64,000 nucleotides of DNA, taken from contig NZ_KB911589.1 of NCBI RefSeq assembly GCF_000383615.1, positions 1-64,000 of the forward strand, read 5' to 3'. This DNA is from Streptomyces canus 299MFChir4.1. Lineage in GTDB: Bacteria; Actinomycetota; Actinomycetes; Streptomycetales; Streptomycetaceae. Within the stretch, counting starts at the first letter, position 1. The number at the start of each line of letters is the position of its first letter. A program made the position numbers and the translations under genes. The notes beneath the pieces are model-generated. The model did not search any database. It was not told the origin of the DNA and saw only the letters and a program-made list of their open reading frames with translations. Below are positions 8,723-17,489 of this stretch, in pieces.

Positions 8723-9129
8723 CGGACAAGATCGCGCTCACTCCCAAGACGCACACCACCCCGCCCGCGAAGTTCTCCCACGGGGTGCGCAAGGGCAACA
8801 TCCTCCAGGTGGCCGGGCAGGTCGGCTTCCTGCCGGCCGAGGAGGGCAAGGCGCCCACGCCCGCCGGTCCCACCCTGCGCGAGCAGACGCTCCAGACCCT
8901 CGCCAACGTCAAGGCGATCCTGGAGGAGGGCGGCGCCTCCTGGGACGACGTGATGATGATCCGCGTCTATCTGACGGACGTGGACCACTTCGCCGAGATG
9001 AACTCGATCTACAACACCTACTTCGAGGAGCAGGGCCTCACCGCCCCGCCCGCCGCCCGGACCACCGTCTACGTCGGCCTTCCCGCCGGGCTCCTCATCG
9101 AGATCGACGCGCTCGCCGTCCTCGGCTGA
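8719..9129 (+). CDS. RidA/YjgF-family enamine/imine deaminase
   Basis: 136 aa, full family length. The key arginine (R114 in PAARTTV), which binds the carboxylate of 2-aminoacrylate-type intermediates, is present, as is the C-terminal Glu in IEIDA. RidA proteins hydrolyse reactive enamines/imines released by PLP dehydratases to 2-oxo acids plus ammonia. Its place in an operon divergent from a D-serine-dehydratase-like enzyme fits that role directly. The start overlaps the IclR stop (ATGA). Confidence 0.9.
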   Translation: MTDKIALTPKTHTTPPAKFSHGVRKGNILQVAGQVGFLPAEEGKAPTPAGPTLREQTLQTLANVKAILEEGGASWDDVMMIRVYLTDVDHFAEMNSIYNTYFEEQGLTAPPAARTTVYVGLPAGLLIEIDALAVLG

Positions 9130-9131
9130 CG

Positions 9132-9176
9132 CTCCCTCACCTCCCGCACCTCCCGCACCTCCCGCACCTCCCGTAC
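9132..9176. repeat. Five tandem copies of a 9-bp unit
   Basis: CTCCCGCAC repeated, three exact copies flanked by CTCCCTCAC and CTCCCGTAC. It lies right after the ridA stop, before gntP. No function is seen; slippage-prone intergenic DNA. Confidence 0.7.
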
Positions 9177-9265
9177 GTCCTGCACGGCACGGCACCCCAC
9201 GGGGCGCCGTGCCGCGATCCCCCCTGCCCGAAAGCTCCATGCACTTACGCAGAGGACCCCCCTTC

Positions 9266-10738
9266 ATGTCCCTACCGCTCGCCGCGACCACCGAGACACC
9301 CCCGCACACCGGTGGCCTGCTCCTCCTCATCGACGGCACCGCGGGCCTCCTCACGGTCGCCGCCCTCGGTATCGCCCTGCTGCTCTTCCTGATCATCAAG
9401 GTGAGACTCCAGCCCTTCGTCGCCCTGCTCGGCGTCTCCATAGCCGTCGGCCTGCTCGCGGGCCTCTCGGTCACCGAACTCTTCGGCACCGTCCAGCGGT
9501 CGGACGCGGTGTCCACCATCGAGTCCGGGATGGGCGGCATCCTCGGCCATGTCGCGATCATCATCGGCCTCGGCACCATGCTCGGGGCGATCCTCGAAGT
9601 CAGCGGCGGGGCGGAGGTGTTGGCGTCCCGGCTGCTGAATCTCTTCGGGGAGAAGCGGGCGCCCCTCGCCATGGGCCTCACCGGCCTCATCTTCGGTATC
9701 CCGGTCTTCTTCGACGTCGGCATCTTCGTGCTCGCGCCGATCGTGTACGCGGCGGCGAAGCGCAGCGGCAAGTCGATCCTGCTCTACTGCCTGCCGCTGC
9801 TGGCGGGCCTGTCGATGACCCACGCCTTCCTGCCCCCGCACCCCGGCCCGGTCGCGGCCGCCGGACTGCTGCACGTGGACCTCGGCTGGGTGATCCTGAT
9901 GGGCGTCGTCTGCGGCATCCCGGCGGTGCTGGCCGCGTGGGTCTACTCCGCGTGGGTCGGCCGCCGCATCTTCGTCGCCGTGCCGCAGGACATGGTGGAG
10001 GCGGCCGCGGAGGCCAAGCTCGCCGTCATCGAGGAGCAGCGGTCCCAGGGGGTCGAGCCGCGTGAGGATCCCGTCCCCCTCGGCACGGTCCTCGGCATCA
10101 TCGGTACGCCCCTCGTCCTGATCCTCGCCGCCACGTTCTCCTCGATCGCCTTCGACCCCTCCACGGGCCGCTCGGTGATCGAGTTCTTCGGCAGCCCCTT
10201 CGTGGCGCTGACGATCGCCCTGCTCCTCGCGTACTACCTGCTCGGCATCCGCCGCGGCTGGTCCCGCAAGTCCCTGGAGAGGGTGTCGACCGCCTCCCTC
10301 AAGCCCGTCGGCAACATCCTGCTCGTCGTCGGCGCGGGCGGCGTCTTCGGCGCGGTCCTCAAGGCCAGCGGGGTCGCCCAGGCGCTCTCGGACACCTTCA
10401 ACGACGTCGGCCTGCCGGTGCTCGTGCTGTCGTACCTGATCTCGGTGGTCCTGCGGGTGGCCCAGGGCTCGGCGACCGTCGCCATCGTCACCACGGCGGG
10501 CATCGTGGCACCCCTGCTCTCGGAGGGCCACCACTCCCAGGCCTTCGTCGCCCTCGTCATCATGGCCATCTCGGCCGGCTCCATCTTCGCCTCCCACGTC
10601 AACGACGGGGGCTTCTGGATGGTGGCCAAGTACTTCGGCATCAGCGAGCGGGACACCCTCAGGACGTGGACCGTTCTGGAGTCGGTGCTGTCGGTGGCGG
10701 GCTTCGTGATGGCCGCGGTGCTGAGCCTGTTCGTGTAG
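9266..10738 (+). CDS. GntP-family permease (gluconate / D-amino-acid type)
   Basis: 490 aa with about 12-14 predicted membrane segments. The family hallmark THAFLPPHPGP (about residues 187-197) is intact. GntP members import gluconate and other sugar acids, and the DsdX branch imports D-serine, by proton symport. Neighbouring D-amino-acid enzymes favour a D-amino-acid or N-acyl derivative as cargo; the KDG-kinase-like neighbour favours a sugar acid. ATG 9266 follows AGAGGA; an alternative ATG nine codons earlier is less well placed. It is the last gene of the operon and is followed by a 12-bp-stem hairpin. Confidence 0.88.
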   Translation: MSLPLAATTETPPHTGGLLLLIDGTAGLLTVAALGIALLLFLIIKVRLQPFVALLGVSIAVGLLAGLSVTELFGTVQRSDAVSTIESGMGGILGHVAIIIGLGTMLGAILEVSGGAEVLASRLLNLFGEKRAPLAMGLTGLIFGIPVFFDVGIFVLAPIVYAAAKRSGKSILLYCLPLLAGLSMTHAFLPPHPGPVAAAGLLHVDLGWVILMGVVCGIPAVLAAWVYSAWVGRRIFVAVPQDMVEAAAEAKLAVIEEQRSQGVEPREDPVPLGTVLGIIGTPLVLILAATFSSIAFDPSTGRSVIEFFGSPFVALTIALLLAYYLLGIRRGWSRKSLERVSTASLKPVGNILLVVGAGGVFGAVLKASGVAQALSDTFNDVGLPVLVLSYLISVVLRVAQGSATVAIVTTAGIVAPLLSEGHHSQAFVALVIMAISAGSIFASHVNDGGFWMVAKYFGISERDTLRTWTVLESVLSVAGFVMAAVLSLFV

Positions 10739-10746
10739 GTGGTTCC

Positions 10747-10781
10747 GGAGTCCGCCGCCGCGGGCCGTCGCGGCGGACTCC
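10747..10781 (+). terminator. Hairpin after the gntP operon
   Basis: Perfect 12-bp stem (10747-10758 with 10770-10781) around an 11-base loop, 9 bases after the gntP stop. There is no T-run, as is common for Streptomyces terminators. Confidence 0.7.
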
Positions 10782-10913
10782 CGCGTCGCCCCACGTCAGC
10801 AATGGAGTTCGTGGGGACGGCGGGGCCGCGGGTGTCCGTGGTGGTGCGGTAGCCCCATGTAGGCGTCCGGTAACGATGTCGGGGCCGGGTGTGCCGGGCA
10901 CAGGATCGTCGAC

Positions 10914-10919
10914 CATACT
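10914..10919 (+). promoter_or_regulatory. Probable -10 box of a leaderless transcript
   Basis: CATACT ends 7 bases before the GTG at 10927, and no Shine-Dalgarno sequence precedes that GTG. The spacing fits transcription starting at the first base of the start codon. No convincing -35 box was found. Confidence 0.45.
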
Positions 10920-10926
10920 GCCCGCT

Positions 10927-11469
10927 GTGGAGCAGCGCATAGGTTCGAGCAGCAAGCCCCTGGAAGGCGCCGGGTTCGACCCGGCCTTCGTCCCCGGGCT
11001 CACCTCACCCGTGTCCGGCGAGACGGAGGACACCGAGCCGGCGGACGCCGTCGAGGCCGCCGGCACCCACGAGCCCACGGCCACGGCGGAGGCCTCCGAG
11101 GAGACCGAGGAGACCGCCGGGGAGGCCGAGGAGACCGCCGGGGAGGAAACCCCCGACGGTCCCGTCTTCGAGGCCGCCGACCGGCGCGCGAAGATCGTCG
11201 CCGACCACCGGGGCGTCCGCCTCTCCCTCGACGACCAGGCCTGCGAGTTCGGCTGGGACGAGATCGGCGCGGTCGAGACGGAGTCCCCGCGCTTCGGCAA
11301 GCGGTTCACCATCACGGTGCACACGCCCGACCGCCGCTGGTACCCGATCGAGATCGAGGCCACGTCGAGGGCGCGTTTCGCCGAGTGGGACGAACAGCTC
11401 GACGCGGTCATGGACAGGTACTTCGAGGACGAGACTGCTCCAGCACAGGAGCCGGAGGAGTCCGACTAG
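10927..11469 (+). CDS. Acidic hypothetical protein with PH-like C-terminal domain
   Basis: 180 aa. Residues 1-80 are acidic low-complexity (Glu/Ala/Thr/Pro). Residues about 85-165 have the strand pattern and final helix of a bacterial PH-like domain, with VRLSLDD, FGWDEIGAVE and a C-terminal helix ending DAVMDRYFE. A similar pattern is seen in the protein at 17070-17489. Cytoplasmic, function unknown. GTG 10927 is chosen because a -10-like box sits 7 bases upstream (leaderless). Transcribed alone and convergent with the carboxypeptidase gene. Confidence 0.65.
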   Translation: MEQRIGSSSKPLEGAGFDPAFVPGLTSPVSGETEDTEPADAVEAAGTHEPTATAEASEETEETAGEAEETAGEETPDGPVFEAADRRAKIVADHRGVRLSLDDQACEFGWDEIGAVETESPRFGKRFTITVHTPDRRWYPIEIEATSRARFAEWDEQLDAVMDRYFEDETAPAQEPEESD

Positions 11470-11487
11470 GGGCTGCCGCCGCGACTC

Positions 11488-12822
11488 CTAGCAGTACTGC
11501 GCCTGCTTCCCGATGGACCGGTACATGCAGTCCGAGTTCTCCAGCAGTTGCAGCACCGCGTCCCGGTTGCGCGAGGTCTCCCGCTCGATCACCTCGTCGG
11601 GCGGGTAGAACCCACCGCCGGAACTCGACGTCGGGTACATCTCGAAGGTGTACGAGAAGATCTTGTGCGTGCCCCAGAGATAGTCGTCGATCGAGCCGTC
11701 GGTGATGTACAGGTCGCTCGCCTGCTCCGCGGTGTACCCGTTGCTCGCGGCCATCTTCTGCCCGACCGCCTTGAACACGGCGTTGTCGTCCGCCGTCATC
11801 CCGGTCGCCGTGTCGGAGTACGTGTACCCGTAGGGCCACAGCACCAGTTCGCTGTACGTGTGGAAGTCGATGTTCGTCTTGATCTGCTGGACCCCGCCGA
11901 CGACCCGGCCGCGCACGAAGTTGGCGACCACCTTGACCTCGGGTGCCGACTCGGCGGACGGGCCCCGGTAGGTCTCGGAGGACGTCGACCCGGACGATCC
12001 GCCGCAGCAGCCCCAGCGGTAGGCCCAGTTGCGGTTGAGGTCCGTACCGACCGCCGACGAACCGGAGTTGGGCTGCCGGTTCTTGCGCCACGAGCGGTAG
12101 GAGCCGGTGGCGATGTCGTACTCGCCGCCGTCCGGGTTGAGGTCGGGGATGATCCAGATCTCACGGCTGTTGACCATGTTCGTCACCCGGGAGTCGCTGC
12201 CGTAGCCCGCGCCGAGTTCGCGCAGCAGGTACAGGGCCATCTCCACCGTGAGGTGCTCGCGGGCGTGCTGATGGTGGGTGAACAGCACCTCGGGCTCGGC
12301 CTCGTCGGTCGCCACGTTGTCGCTGATCTTGATGGCGACGATGTCCCGTCCCTGGTACGACGTGCCGATGACCCGCTTGCTCATGATGTTCGGGTAGGCG
12401 GCGAGGCGCTGGTCGATCTCGGCGTTCATCTCGGCGTAGTTGTGGTACCGCGAGTCGGCCGAGGGGAAGTCGTAGAGCCTAGCCTCGCCCTCCGCGGCCC
12501 GCGCCGGGGCCGACCCCAACGCGGTGACCTCGTAGCCGAGTTGCCGCAGTTTCCGGATCTGGTCGGCGCGGCCGGAGACCACGACGGTCTCCTCGTCGGC
12601 CTCGTCCACTGTCACGCCCGTCTGCTGGATCGCCGTACGGGTCACGGGTGTCGACTGCTGGTGGATCTCGTACTGGCGGACGTCCTCGGTGCCCGGTGCC
12701 GCCTTCGGGGCGCTGTCGGCGTTGGCGGAGAGCGGGGCCGCGAGGGCGAGGGCCAGAACGGCGGCGAGGGCGGCGTAGCGGGTGCCGCCGCGGGCGCCGG
12801 AACCGCGTGTGCGAAGTCGCAT
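11488..12822 (-). CDS. Secreted zinc carboxypeptidase (M14 family)
   Basis: 444 aa with a signal peptide (Arg-rich start, hydrophobic core 17-33). A propeptide-like region (about 40-120) is followed by the carboxypeptidase A/T fold. Zinc ligands are H186 and E189 in QHAREH, and the third His is in IDFHTYSE; the catalytic Glu is in the C-terminal YTFEMYP motif. It removes C-terminal residues from peptides outside the cell. The ATG at 12822 is preceded by GGAG. Cys pairs near residues 270-275 and at the C-terminus suggest disulfides. Confidence 0.9.
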   Translation of the reverse strand: MRLRTRGSGARGGTRYAALAAVLALALAAPLSANADSAPKAAPGTEDVRQYEIHQQSTPVTRTAIQQTGVTVDEADEETVVVSGRADQIRKLRQLGYEVTALGSAPARAAEGEARLYDFPSADSRYHNYAEMNAEIDQRLAAYPNIMSKRVIGTSYQGRDIVAIKISDNVATDEAEPEVLFTHHQHAREHLTVEMALYLLRELGAGYGSDSRVTNMVNSREIWIIPDLNPDGGEYDIATGSYRSWRKNRQPNSGSSAVGTDLNRNWAYRWGCCGGSSGSTSSETYRGPSAESAPEVKVVANFVRGRVVGGVQQIKTNIDFHTYSELVLWPYGYTYSDTATGMTADDNAVFKAVGQKMAASNGYTAEQASDLYITDGSIDDYLWGTHKIFSYTFEMYPTSSSGGGFYPPDEVIERETSRNRDAVLQLLENSDCMYRSIGKQAQYC

Positions 12823-13353
12823 GAAGTCTCCTGTGTTCTCCAGGGATTCCGGGATCTCCGGAAGTGGGGAGTGGAGCGGGGGTGTTTCAGCGAGTTCTGC
12901 GACGTGCTGCCGGTGCGGGTGTGCCGCTCATCGTGCGGCTATGGCATGAGCAGGTCAAGAGTGGACAAAGACGCGATGGCGTGAACTGTGCGTCGGCTGT
13001 GCGTGGTTGAGGAGTGAGGGCGGCGGAGTGTACGCGGATCCGGGGGCCATGGCGTGCCTCCTGAGGAAGTGCACCCACGGGTGTGAGCCGTACGTGCATA
13101 TATCTGAGAACCAGCGCCACAGTGGGGTCTCCGACCACACCCCGAAGGGCTGGCTGATCATGGGTCATCTGCCGGTCGAGACGACCAGTTCCGCGGGTCG
13201 TGTACAGCTGCGAACGGCCTTCCGTCTCCTCGCGACGAGCTTGTCCACGGCAGACGGCCGTCCGGCGCCGATCCTGGTCGCCCAACGCCCCCCTCCCGGC
13301 CCCCGACCCCTATATATCCCGCCCAGCCCCCACTTCACCTGGGAGAAGGTCAC
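12823..13353. other. 531-bp stretch without a confident gene
   Basis: Contains the carboxypeptidase promoter region at its left and an AT-rich CTATATATCC at 13311-13320 that could be part of a promoter for the ATPase gene. An open frame from ATG 13160 (preceded by GAAGGG) to the TGA at 13355-13357 would encode 65 aa and overlaps the TTG start of the next gene (TTGA). Its codon third positions are only moderately GC-rich, so it is left as a possibility. Confidence 0.5.
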
Positions 13354-13761
13354 TTGAGTGTCGAGTTCGACCCCTGCCCGTCCGCCGTGCGCGAGGCCCG
13401 GGCCGAGGTCCGCAAGCAGTTGGAGGGGTGGGGGTTCGCGGAGCGGGGCGACCTGGTGGACACCGCCGAACTCCTCGTGAGCGAACTGGCCACCAACGCC
13501 CTGCTCCACTCGGCGAGCCGCTTCACGCTCACCCTGTCCGCCGCGCACGGCGTGCTGCGCTGCGAGGTCGCCGACTCCGGCCGGCGCACCCCGCAGGTCC
13601 TGGACGCCGGGGTCGCGGAGAACGGCCGCGGGATGTTCCTGGTGGAGGCGCTCGCGCTGCGCTGGGGCTGTCACCAGGACGGGACCGGCAAGACGGTCTG
13701 GTTCGAACTCGGCACCCGCGGGGCCGACCGCCGTGAGGGACGCCTCCCCGGCGAGCCCTGA
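13354..13761 (+). CDS. RsbW-like ATP-binding protein (HATPase_c)
   Basis: 135 aa. GHKL-type ATPase domain: N-box in SELATNALLHSA, G1-like VADSG and G2-like GRGMFLVEAL. This type in Streptomyces acts as an anti-sigma factor kinase or related switch protein; the partner is not in the window. TTG at 13354 is the only start in frame with a good site (GGGAGAAGG, 5 bases before). A GTG four bases on is out of frame. Confidence 0.78.
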   Translation: MSVEFDPCPSAVREARAEVRKQLEGWGFAERGDLVDTAELLVSELATNALLHSASRFTLTLSAAHGVLRCEVADSGRRTPQVLDAGVAENGRGMFLVEALALRWGCHQDGTGKTVWFELGTRGADRREGRLPGEP

Positions 13762-13818
13762 CTTCCTTCACCGCACGCCCTCTTGCCGGGCCACGATCTT
13801 TAGGGTTTCTTGACCTTT

Positions 13819-15135
13819 ATGGCGGACACCACGGACAAGACAGTGACCGGTGAGACGAACTCCGTACCCCGCAAGTCCAGTTGGCGCTACATCGGCCCGG
13901 GGATCGTCGTCGCCGCGACCGGCGTCGGCGCCGGAGACCTGGTCGCCACACTCATCGCGGGCAGCAACTTCGGCTACACCCTGCTGTGGGCCGCGGTGAT
14001 CGGCTGTCTCGTCAAGATCTCCCTCGCGGAGGCGGCGGGCCGCTGGCACCTGTCCACCGGCAGCACCCTGTTCGACGGCTGGGCGAGCCTGGGACGCTGG
14101 ACCACCTGGTTCTTCGCCGTCTACGTGGTGATCTGGGGATTCGTGTACGGCGCCGCGGCGATGTCGTCGAGCGCGCTGCCCCTGCAGGCGCTGTTCCCGG
14201 ACGTGATGGACCTCGAATGGTGGGCCATCGCCTGCGGTCTCGTCGGCCTGGTCTTCGTCTGGTTCAACAAGTACGCGGTCTTCGAGAAGGTCATGACGGT
14301 CCTGGTGGGCGTCATGTTCGTGGTGACGGTGTACCTGGCGATCCGGGTCACCCCGAACCTGCCGGACGCCTTCGCGGGCCTGCTCCCCGTCCTGCCCGAC
14401 GAGAAGGACTCGATCCTCAACACCCTCGGCCTGATCGGCGGCGTCGGCGGCACGATCACGCTCGCCGCCTACGGCTACTGGGTCAACGCCAAGGGGTGGA
14501 CCAACACCGGCTGGATGAAGGTGATGCGCCTCGACAACCGGGTCGCCTACCTCACCACCGGCATCTTCGTCGTCGCCATGCTCTTCGTCGGCGCGGAACT
14601 GCTGCACAGCGCGGACGTGGCGATCGCGAGCGGCGACAAGGGGCTGGTCCAGCTCAGCGACATCCTGGAGGACGAGTACGGCCCGGCGACCGCCAAGTTC
14701 TTCCTGATCGGCTTCTTCGCCACGTCCTTCACCTCGCTGATCGGCGTCTGGCACGGGGTGAGCCTGATGTTCGCGGACTTCGTGGCGCGCTACCGCGACC
14801 GCGAGGCTGCGGCGGGCTCCGGCCAGGAGGTCGCCTCCGGCTCGCGCGAGCGCTCCTGGCCCTTCCGCGTGTATCTGCTCTGGCTGACCTTCCCGCCGAT
14901 GGTCCTGCTCTTCCAGGGCCAGCCCTTCCGCCTGGTCATCCTCTACGGCGTGCTCGGCGCGGCCTTCCTGCCCTTCCTGGCCGGCACGCTGATGTGGCTG
15001 CTGAACACCTCCCGCACGCCCAGGGAGTGGCGCAACGGCCCCCTGAGCAACGGGATGCTGGCGATCGCGGGCCTGCTGTTCCTGGTCCTGTGCGTGAAGC
15101 AGATCTGGGACCAGCCGTGGTCGGAGTTCTTCTAA
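13819..15135 (+). CDS. Nramp-family transporter lacking the metal-binding motif
   Basis: 438 aa with about 11 membrane segments and the Nramp opening WRYIGPGIVVAATG. In metal-transporting Nramp proteins TM1 carries DPGN and TM6 carries MPH; here the TM1 position reads GVGAGD (35-40) and the TM6 region reads AYGYWV, so the metal-coordinating Asp, Asn and Met are absent. It belongs to a divergent Nramp branch whose cargo cannot be named. ATG 13819 is preferred over the TTG three codons earlier. Its stop overlaps the stop of the convergent gene by four bases (15132-15135). Confidence 0.8.
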   Translation: MADTTDKTVTGETNSVPRKSSWRYIGPGIVVAATGVGAGDLVATLIAGSNFGYTLLWAAVIGCLVKISLAEAAGRWHLSTGSTLFDGWASLGRWTTWFFAVYVVIWGFVYGAAAMSSSALPLQALFPDVMDLEWWAIACGLVGLVFVWFNKYAVFEKVMTVLVGVMFVVTVYLAIRVTPNLPDAFAGLLPVLPDEKDSILNTLGLIGGVGGTITLAAYGYWVNAKGWTNTGWMKVMRLDNRVAYLTTGIFVVAMLFVGAELLHSADVAIASGDKGLVQLSDILEDEYGPATAKFFLIGFFATSFTSLIGVWHGVSLMFADFVARYRDREAAAGSGQEVASGSRERSWPFRVYLLWLTFPPMVLLFQGQPFRLVILYGVLGAAFLPFLAGTLMWLLNTSRTPREWRNGPLSNGMLAIAGLLFLVLCVKQIWDQPWSEFF

Positions 15136-16376
15136 CTGCCGCTCCACCAGAGGGCGTCGAGCGCCATCTTCCGCATCTGGGCGATGCTGAGCGCGGGGGT
15201 GGCACGGGTCGCGGACTCGTTCTGGGTGCCGGCGTTGAAGGCGCTGATCACCACGCGCCTGCCGTCGGCGCGCATGGTGTCGACGGTCCACATGACCTGG
15301 TGGCCCCTGTCGCCGGGGCCCTGCTTGACGGCGATGCGGGTGCCGTCGGGCAGGGTCTCGGAGCCCGAGCCGAAGAGGTCGCCGGCCGAGTCCAGCATGT
15401 CGGGCTGCACATTGACCTGGACCAGGCTCCTGCCCTTGCCGTCGTCGACCACGGCGTAGGCGAAGTCGCCGTCGTCGCTGCTCTTGTCGGTCACCCTCAG
15501 CCCCTTGGGCAGCAGGGCCAGCAGGTGGGTGCGGGCGTGCAAATCGGAGCCGGGGAGCGCCGGGTCGGGGAGGGGCTCGGGGAGGGCGTTCGCCACGGGG
15601 CGCCACTCCTTCGCCGCCGCCAGCCGCGTCAACCGCGCCGGGCTCAGCGGGGGATCGGTCCGGGTGACGGGCCTGTCCTTCTCTGCGGCCGCGTTCCACT
15701 CGCTCACGGTGATGTGCTGCCCGGTCGGGGTGACCAGCTCGGCGGTCCAGAGCTTGGTGTCCACCCGGCGGTCGGGATACTCGTACCTCTGGAGCACGGT
15801 CACCACCGAGCCGTCGGTGAGCCGACTCGTCTTGCAGGCGTCGTACGGGACGTACACCCGGTCGGGGCACTGGGCCGCCTGCCGGGCCTCCGTGCCGCCC
15901 GGCTGCACCCGGCCCACGCTGACCTCGATCGCCGCGGCGCCCTTGCCGTCGTCGAGGACGAGGCCGGCGTACGGCGCCGGCACCTTCAGCTGGTCGGTCG
16001 GCTCGGTGCCCCGCCCGCGCTCCTCGCTGAAGTCGCCCTTGGGCAACAGGCCCTTGAGGGTCGCGATCATCTGCGCGCCGGTCGCGGGCGTGGCCGTGAC
16101 GCTCGGCTTCGGCTGGGCGGAGGCCGTCACGGACGCCGGCACGGCCTCGGCCGCCGTACCGCCCGGCCGCAGGACCAGCACCCCGCCCACACAGGCGATC
16201 ACTACGCTCGCGGCGCCCCCGGCGACGGCGGCCCGCCGCACGAGCCGCTTGCGCCGGCCCCGCACCGCGCCGCGTGCGGCGAGGGCCGTGCGGTCGGTTT
16301 CGAACCCGCCGCCGGTCTCGTGCAGGGCGGCGGTGAGCCGCTCCTCGAAGGGGTCGTGGTGCTGGTCTGCGGGCAT
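15132..16376 (-). CDS. Membrane-anchored protein partnered with ECF sigma factor
   Basis: 414 aa. A cytoplasmic N-terminus with two helices (1-45), an Arg-rich stop-transfer and one membrane segment (about 50-70) precede a large extracellular domain of about 340 residues. That domain contains two similar halves built around ADLVLDDGKGA-like and AVVDDGKGR-like strands. It follows the sigma gene by 65 bases in the same direction, the arrangement of a sigma factor with a membrane regulator. No anti-sigma zinc motif (HxxxCxxC) is seen, so an anti-sigma role is inferred from position only. Confidence 0.7.
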   Translation of the reverse strand: MPADQHHDPFEERLTAALHETGGGFETDRTALAARGAVRGRRKRLVRRAAVAGGAASVVIACVGGVLVLRPGGTAAEAVPASVTASAQPKPSVTATPATGAQMIATLKGLLPKGDFSEERGRGTEPTDQLKVPAPYAGLVLDDGKGAAAIEVSVGRVQPGGTEARQAAQCPDRVYVPYDACKTSRLTDGSVVTVLQRYEYPDRRVDTKLWTAELVTPTGQHITVSEWNAAAEKDRPVTRTDPPLSPARLTRLAAAKEWRPVANALPEPLPDPALPGSDLHARTHLLALLPKGLRVTDKSSDDGDFAYAVVDDGKGRSLVQVNVQPDMLDSAGDLFGSGSETLPDGTRIAVKQGPGDRGHQVMWTVDTMRADGRRVVISAFNAGTQNESATRATPALSIAQMRKMALDALWWSGS

Positions 16377-16441
16377 GGGGAAACCACCGTTCCGGGTCGG
16401 ACGAATCGGTCGGACGAAAGGGAAGTCAGGAGGCCGGTCGG

Positions 16442-16948
16442 TCAGGGCCGGGCGTAGGCGCCGACGTCCTCGCCGAGGAGGCCGCGCAACTGCTTCAGAG
16501 CTCGGGTGGAGCGCGTGCGGACGGCGGCCGCGCTGGCGTTCAGGACCTCCGCGGTCTCCTCGATGGAGCGGTCCTCCCAGTAGCGCAGGACGACCACGGC
16601 CCGGTCCTTGGCGGGCAGCCGGGCGAGGGCGGCGAGCAGCGTCAGCCGCAGGGGCGTGTCGACACCGGCGGCGGCCACCTCCGGCAGCACATCGGTCGCG
16701 CGCTCACTGCTGCTGCGGCGGCGCCGATGGGTCAGGAACACCCGGACCAGGACGGTCTGCGCGTACGCCGCGGGGTTGCCGACGAGACAGACGCGGCCCC
16801 AGCGGACGTAGATCCGTCCGAGCGCCTCCTGCACCAGGTCCTCCGCGAGATGAGTGTCACCCGCGGTCAGCAGACACGCCGACCGGTACAGATGCCCGGC
16901 CCGCGCGGCGGCGAACCGCGCGTACTCGTCCGCGCGGGCCTGTCTCAT
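16442..16948 (-). CDS. SigE-family ECF RNA polymerase sigma factor
   Basis: 168 aa. Region 2 (about 10-75, DTHLAEDLVQEALGRIYVRW) and region 4 (about 105-160, AKDRAVVVLRYWEDRSIEETAEVL) are both present and there is no C-terminal extension. This is the Streptomyces SigE-like ECF group. ATG 16948 follows GGGGGAA at proper distance; the longer frame upstream lacks homology-like sequence. It probably controls the co-transcribed membrane protein and its own promoter; divergent from the gene at 17070. Confidence 0.88.
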   Translation of the reverse strand: MRQARADEYARFAAARAGHLYRSACLLTAGDTHLAEDLVQEALGRIYVRWGRVCLVGNPAAYAQTVLVRVFLTHRRRRSSSERATDVLPEVAAAGVDTPLRLTLLAALARLPAKDRAVVVLRYWEDRSIEETAEVLNASAAAVRTRSTRALKQLRGLLGEDVGAYARP

Positions 16949-17069
16949 GTGTTCCCCCTGGTGCTGTGCGCCCGGCTGTGAAGAGGTCCTCACTTCACTG
17001 ACGCGGTGAGGCGGGGAGAATGTTTCATATGACTTGGAAGCAGTCCGTGACGCGAGGGGACGGACACCG

Positions 17070-17489
17070 ATGACCACCCCGCCTCCGCCCGGTCCGCCCT
17101 ACGGCGACCAGCCCCCGCCTCCGCCCATGGCTCCGCCGGCCGCGCCCCCGCCGGGCTTCGGCCCGCCGCCCCCGCAGTACGGCTACGGCTACCCGCCCCC
17201 GCCCCCCGAGGGCCCGGAGTTCATGGCCGTCGACCGCCACAACTCCGTCGTCGTCGACTCCGCGGGCGTCGCCTTCGAGGACCACGGCCACTCCGCCGAG
17301 TTCCCCTGGCACGAGATCCGCAGCGTCCACTACAAGGCCGGCCCGAACGGCAAGACCCTGATGATGGCCGTCATCCACCTCGACGGCCGCTTCTACGAGT
17401 GTGTGGTCGACGCGAAGACCCGGGACACGTTGGGCCGCTGGTTCGCCGGGCTGGCCCCGGTCCTCGGGTACTACAGGCCACTGGCGTGA
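17070..17489 (+). CDS. Proline-rich protein with PH-like domain
   Basis: 139 aa. Residues 1-55 are Pro/Gly/Tyr-rich and disordered. Residues about 58-135 carry a compact beta domain ending in a helix, with FPWHEIRSVHYKA resembling the FGWDEIGAVE segment of the 10927-11469 protein. Function unknown; the proline-rich tail suggests protein-protein contacts. ATG 17070 follows GAGGGGA. The 182-bp gap that follows contains an open frame reaching into the chitinase gene in reverse, not accepted. Confidence 0.65.
   Translation: MTTPPPPGPPYGDQPPPPPMAPPAAPPPGFGPPPPQYGYGYPPPPPEGPEFMAVDRHNSVVVDSAGVAFEDHGHSAEFPWHEIRSVHYKAGPNGKTLMMAVIHLDGRFYECVVDAKTRDTLGRWFAGLAPVLGYYRPLA

Noticed and set aside
9266..10738. 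Naming the permease gntP as a gluconate transporter outright
   Set aside because: The family also includes D-serine transporters, and the neighbouring enzymes act on D-amino acids.
13881..16457. 858-codon plus-strand frame over the Nramp and sigma-partner genes
   Set aside because: Low-complexity shadow of two genes supported by motifs in other frames.
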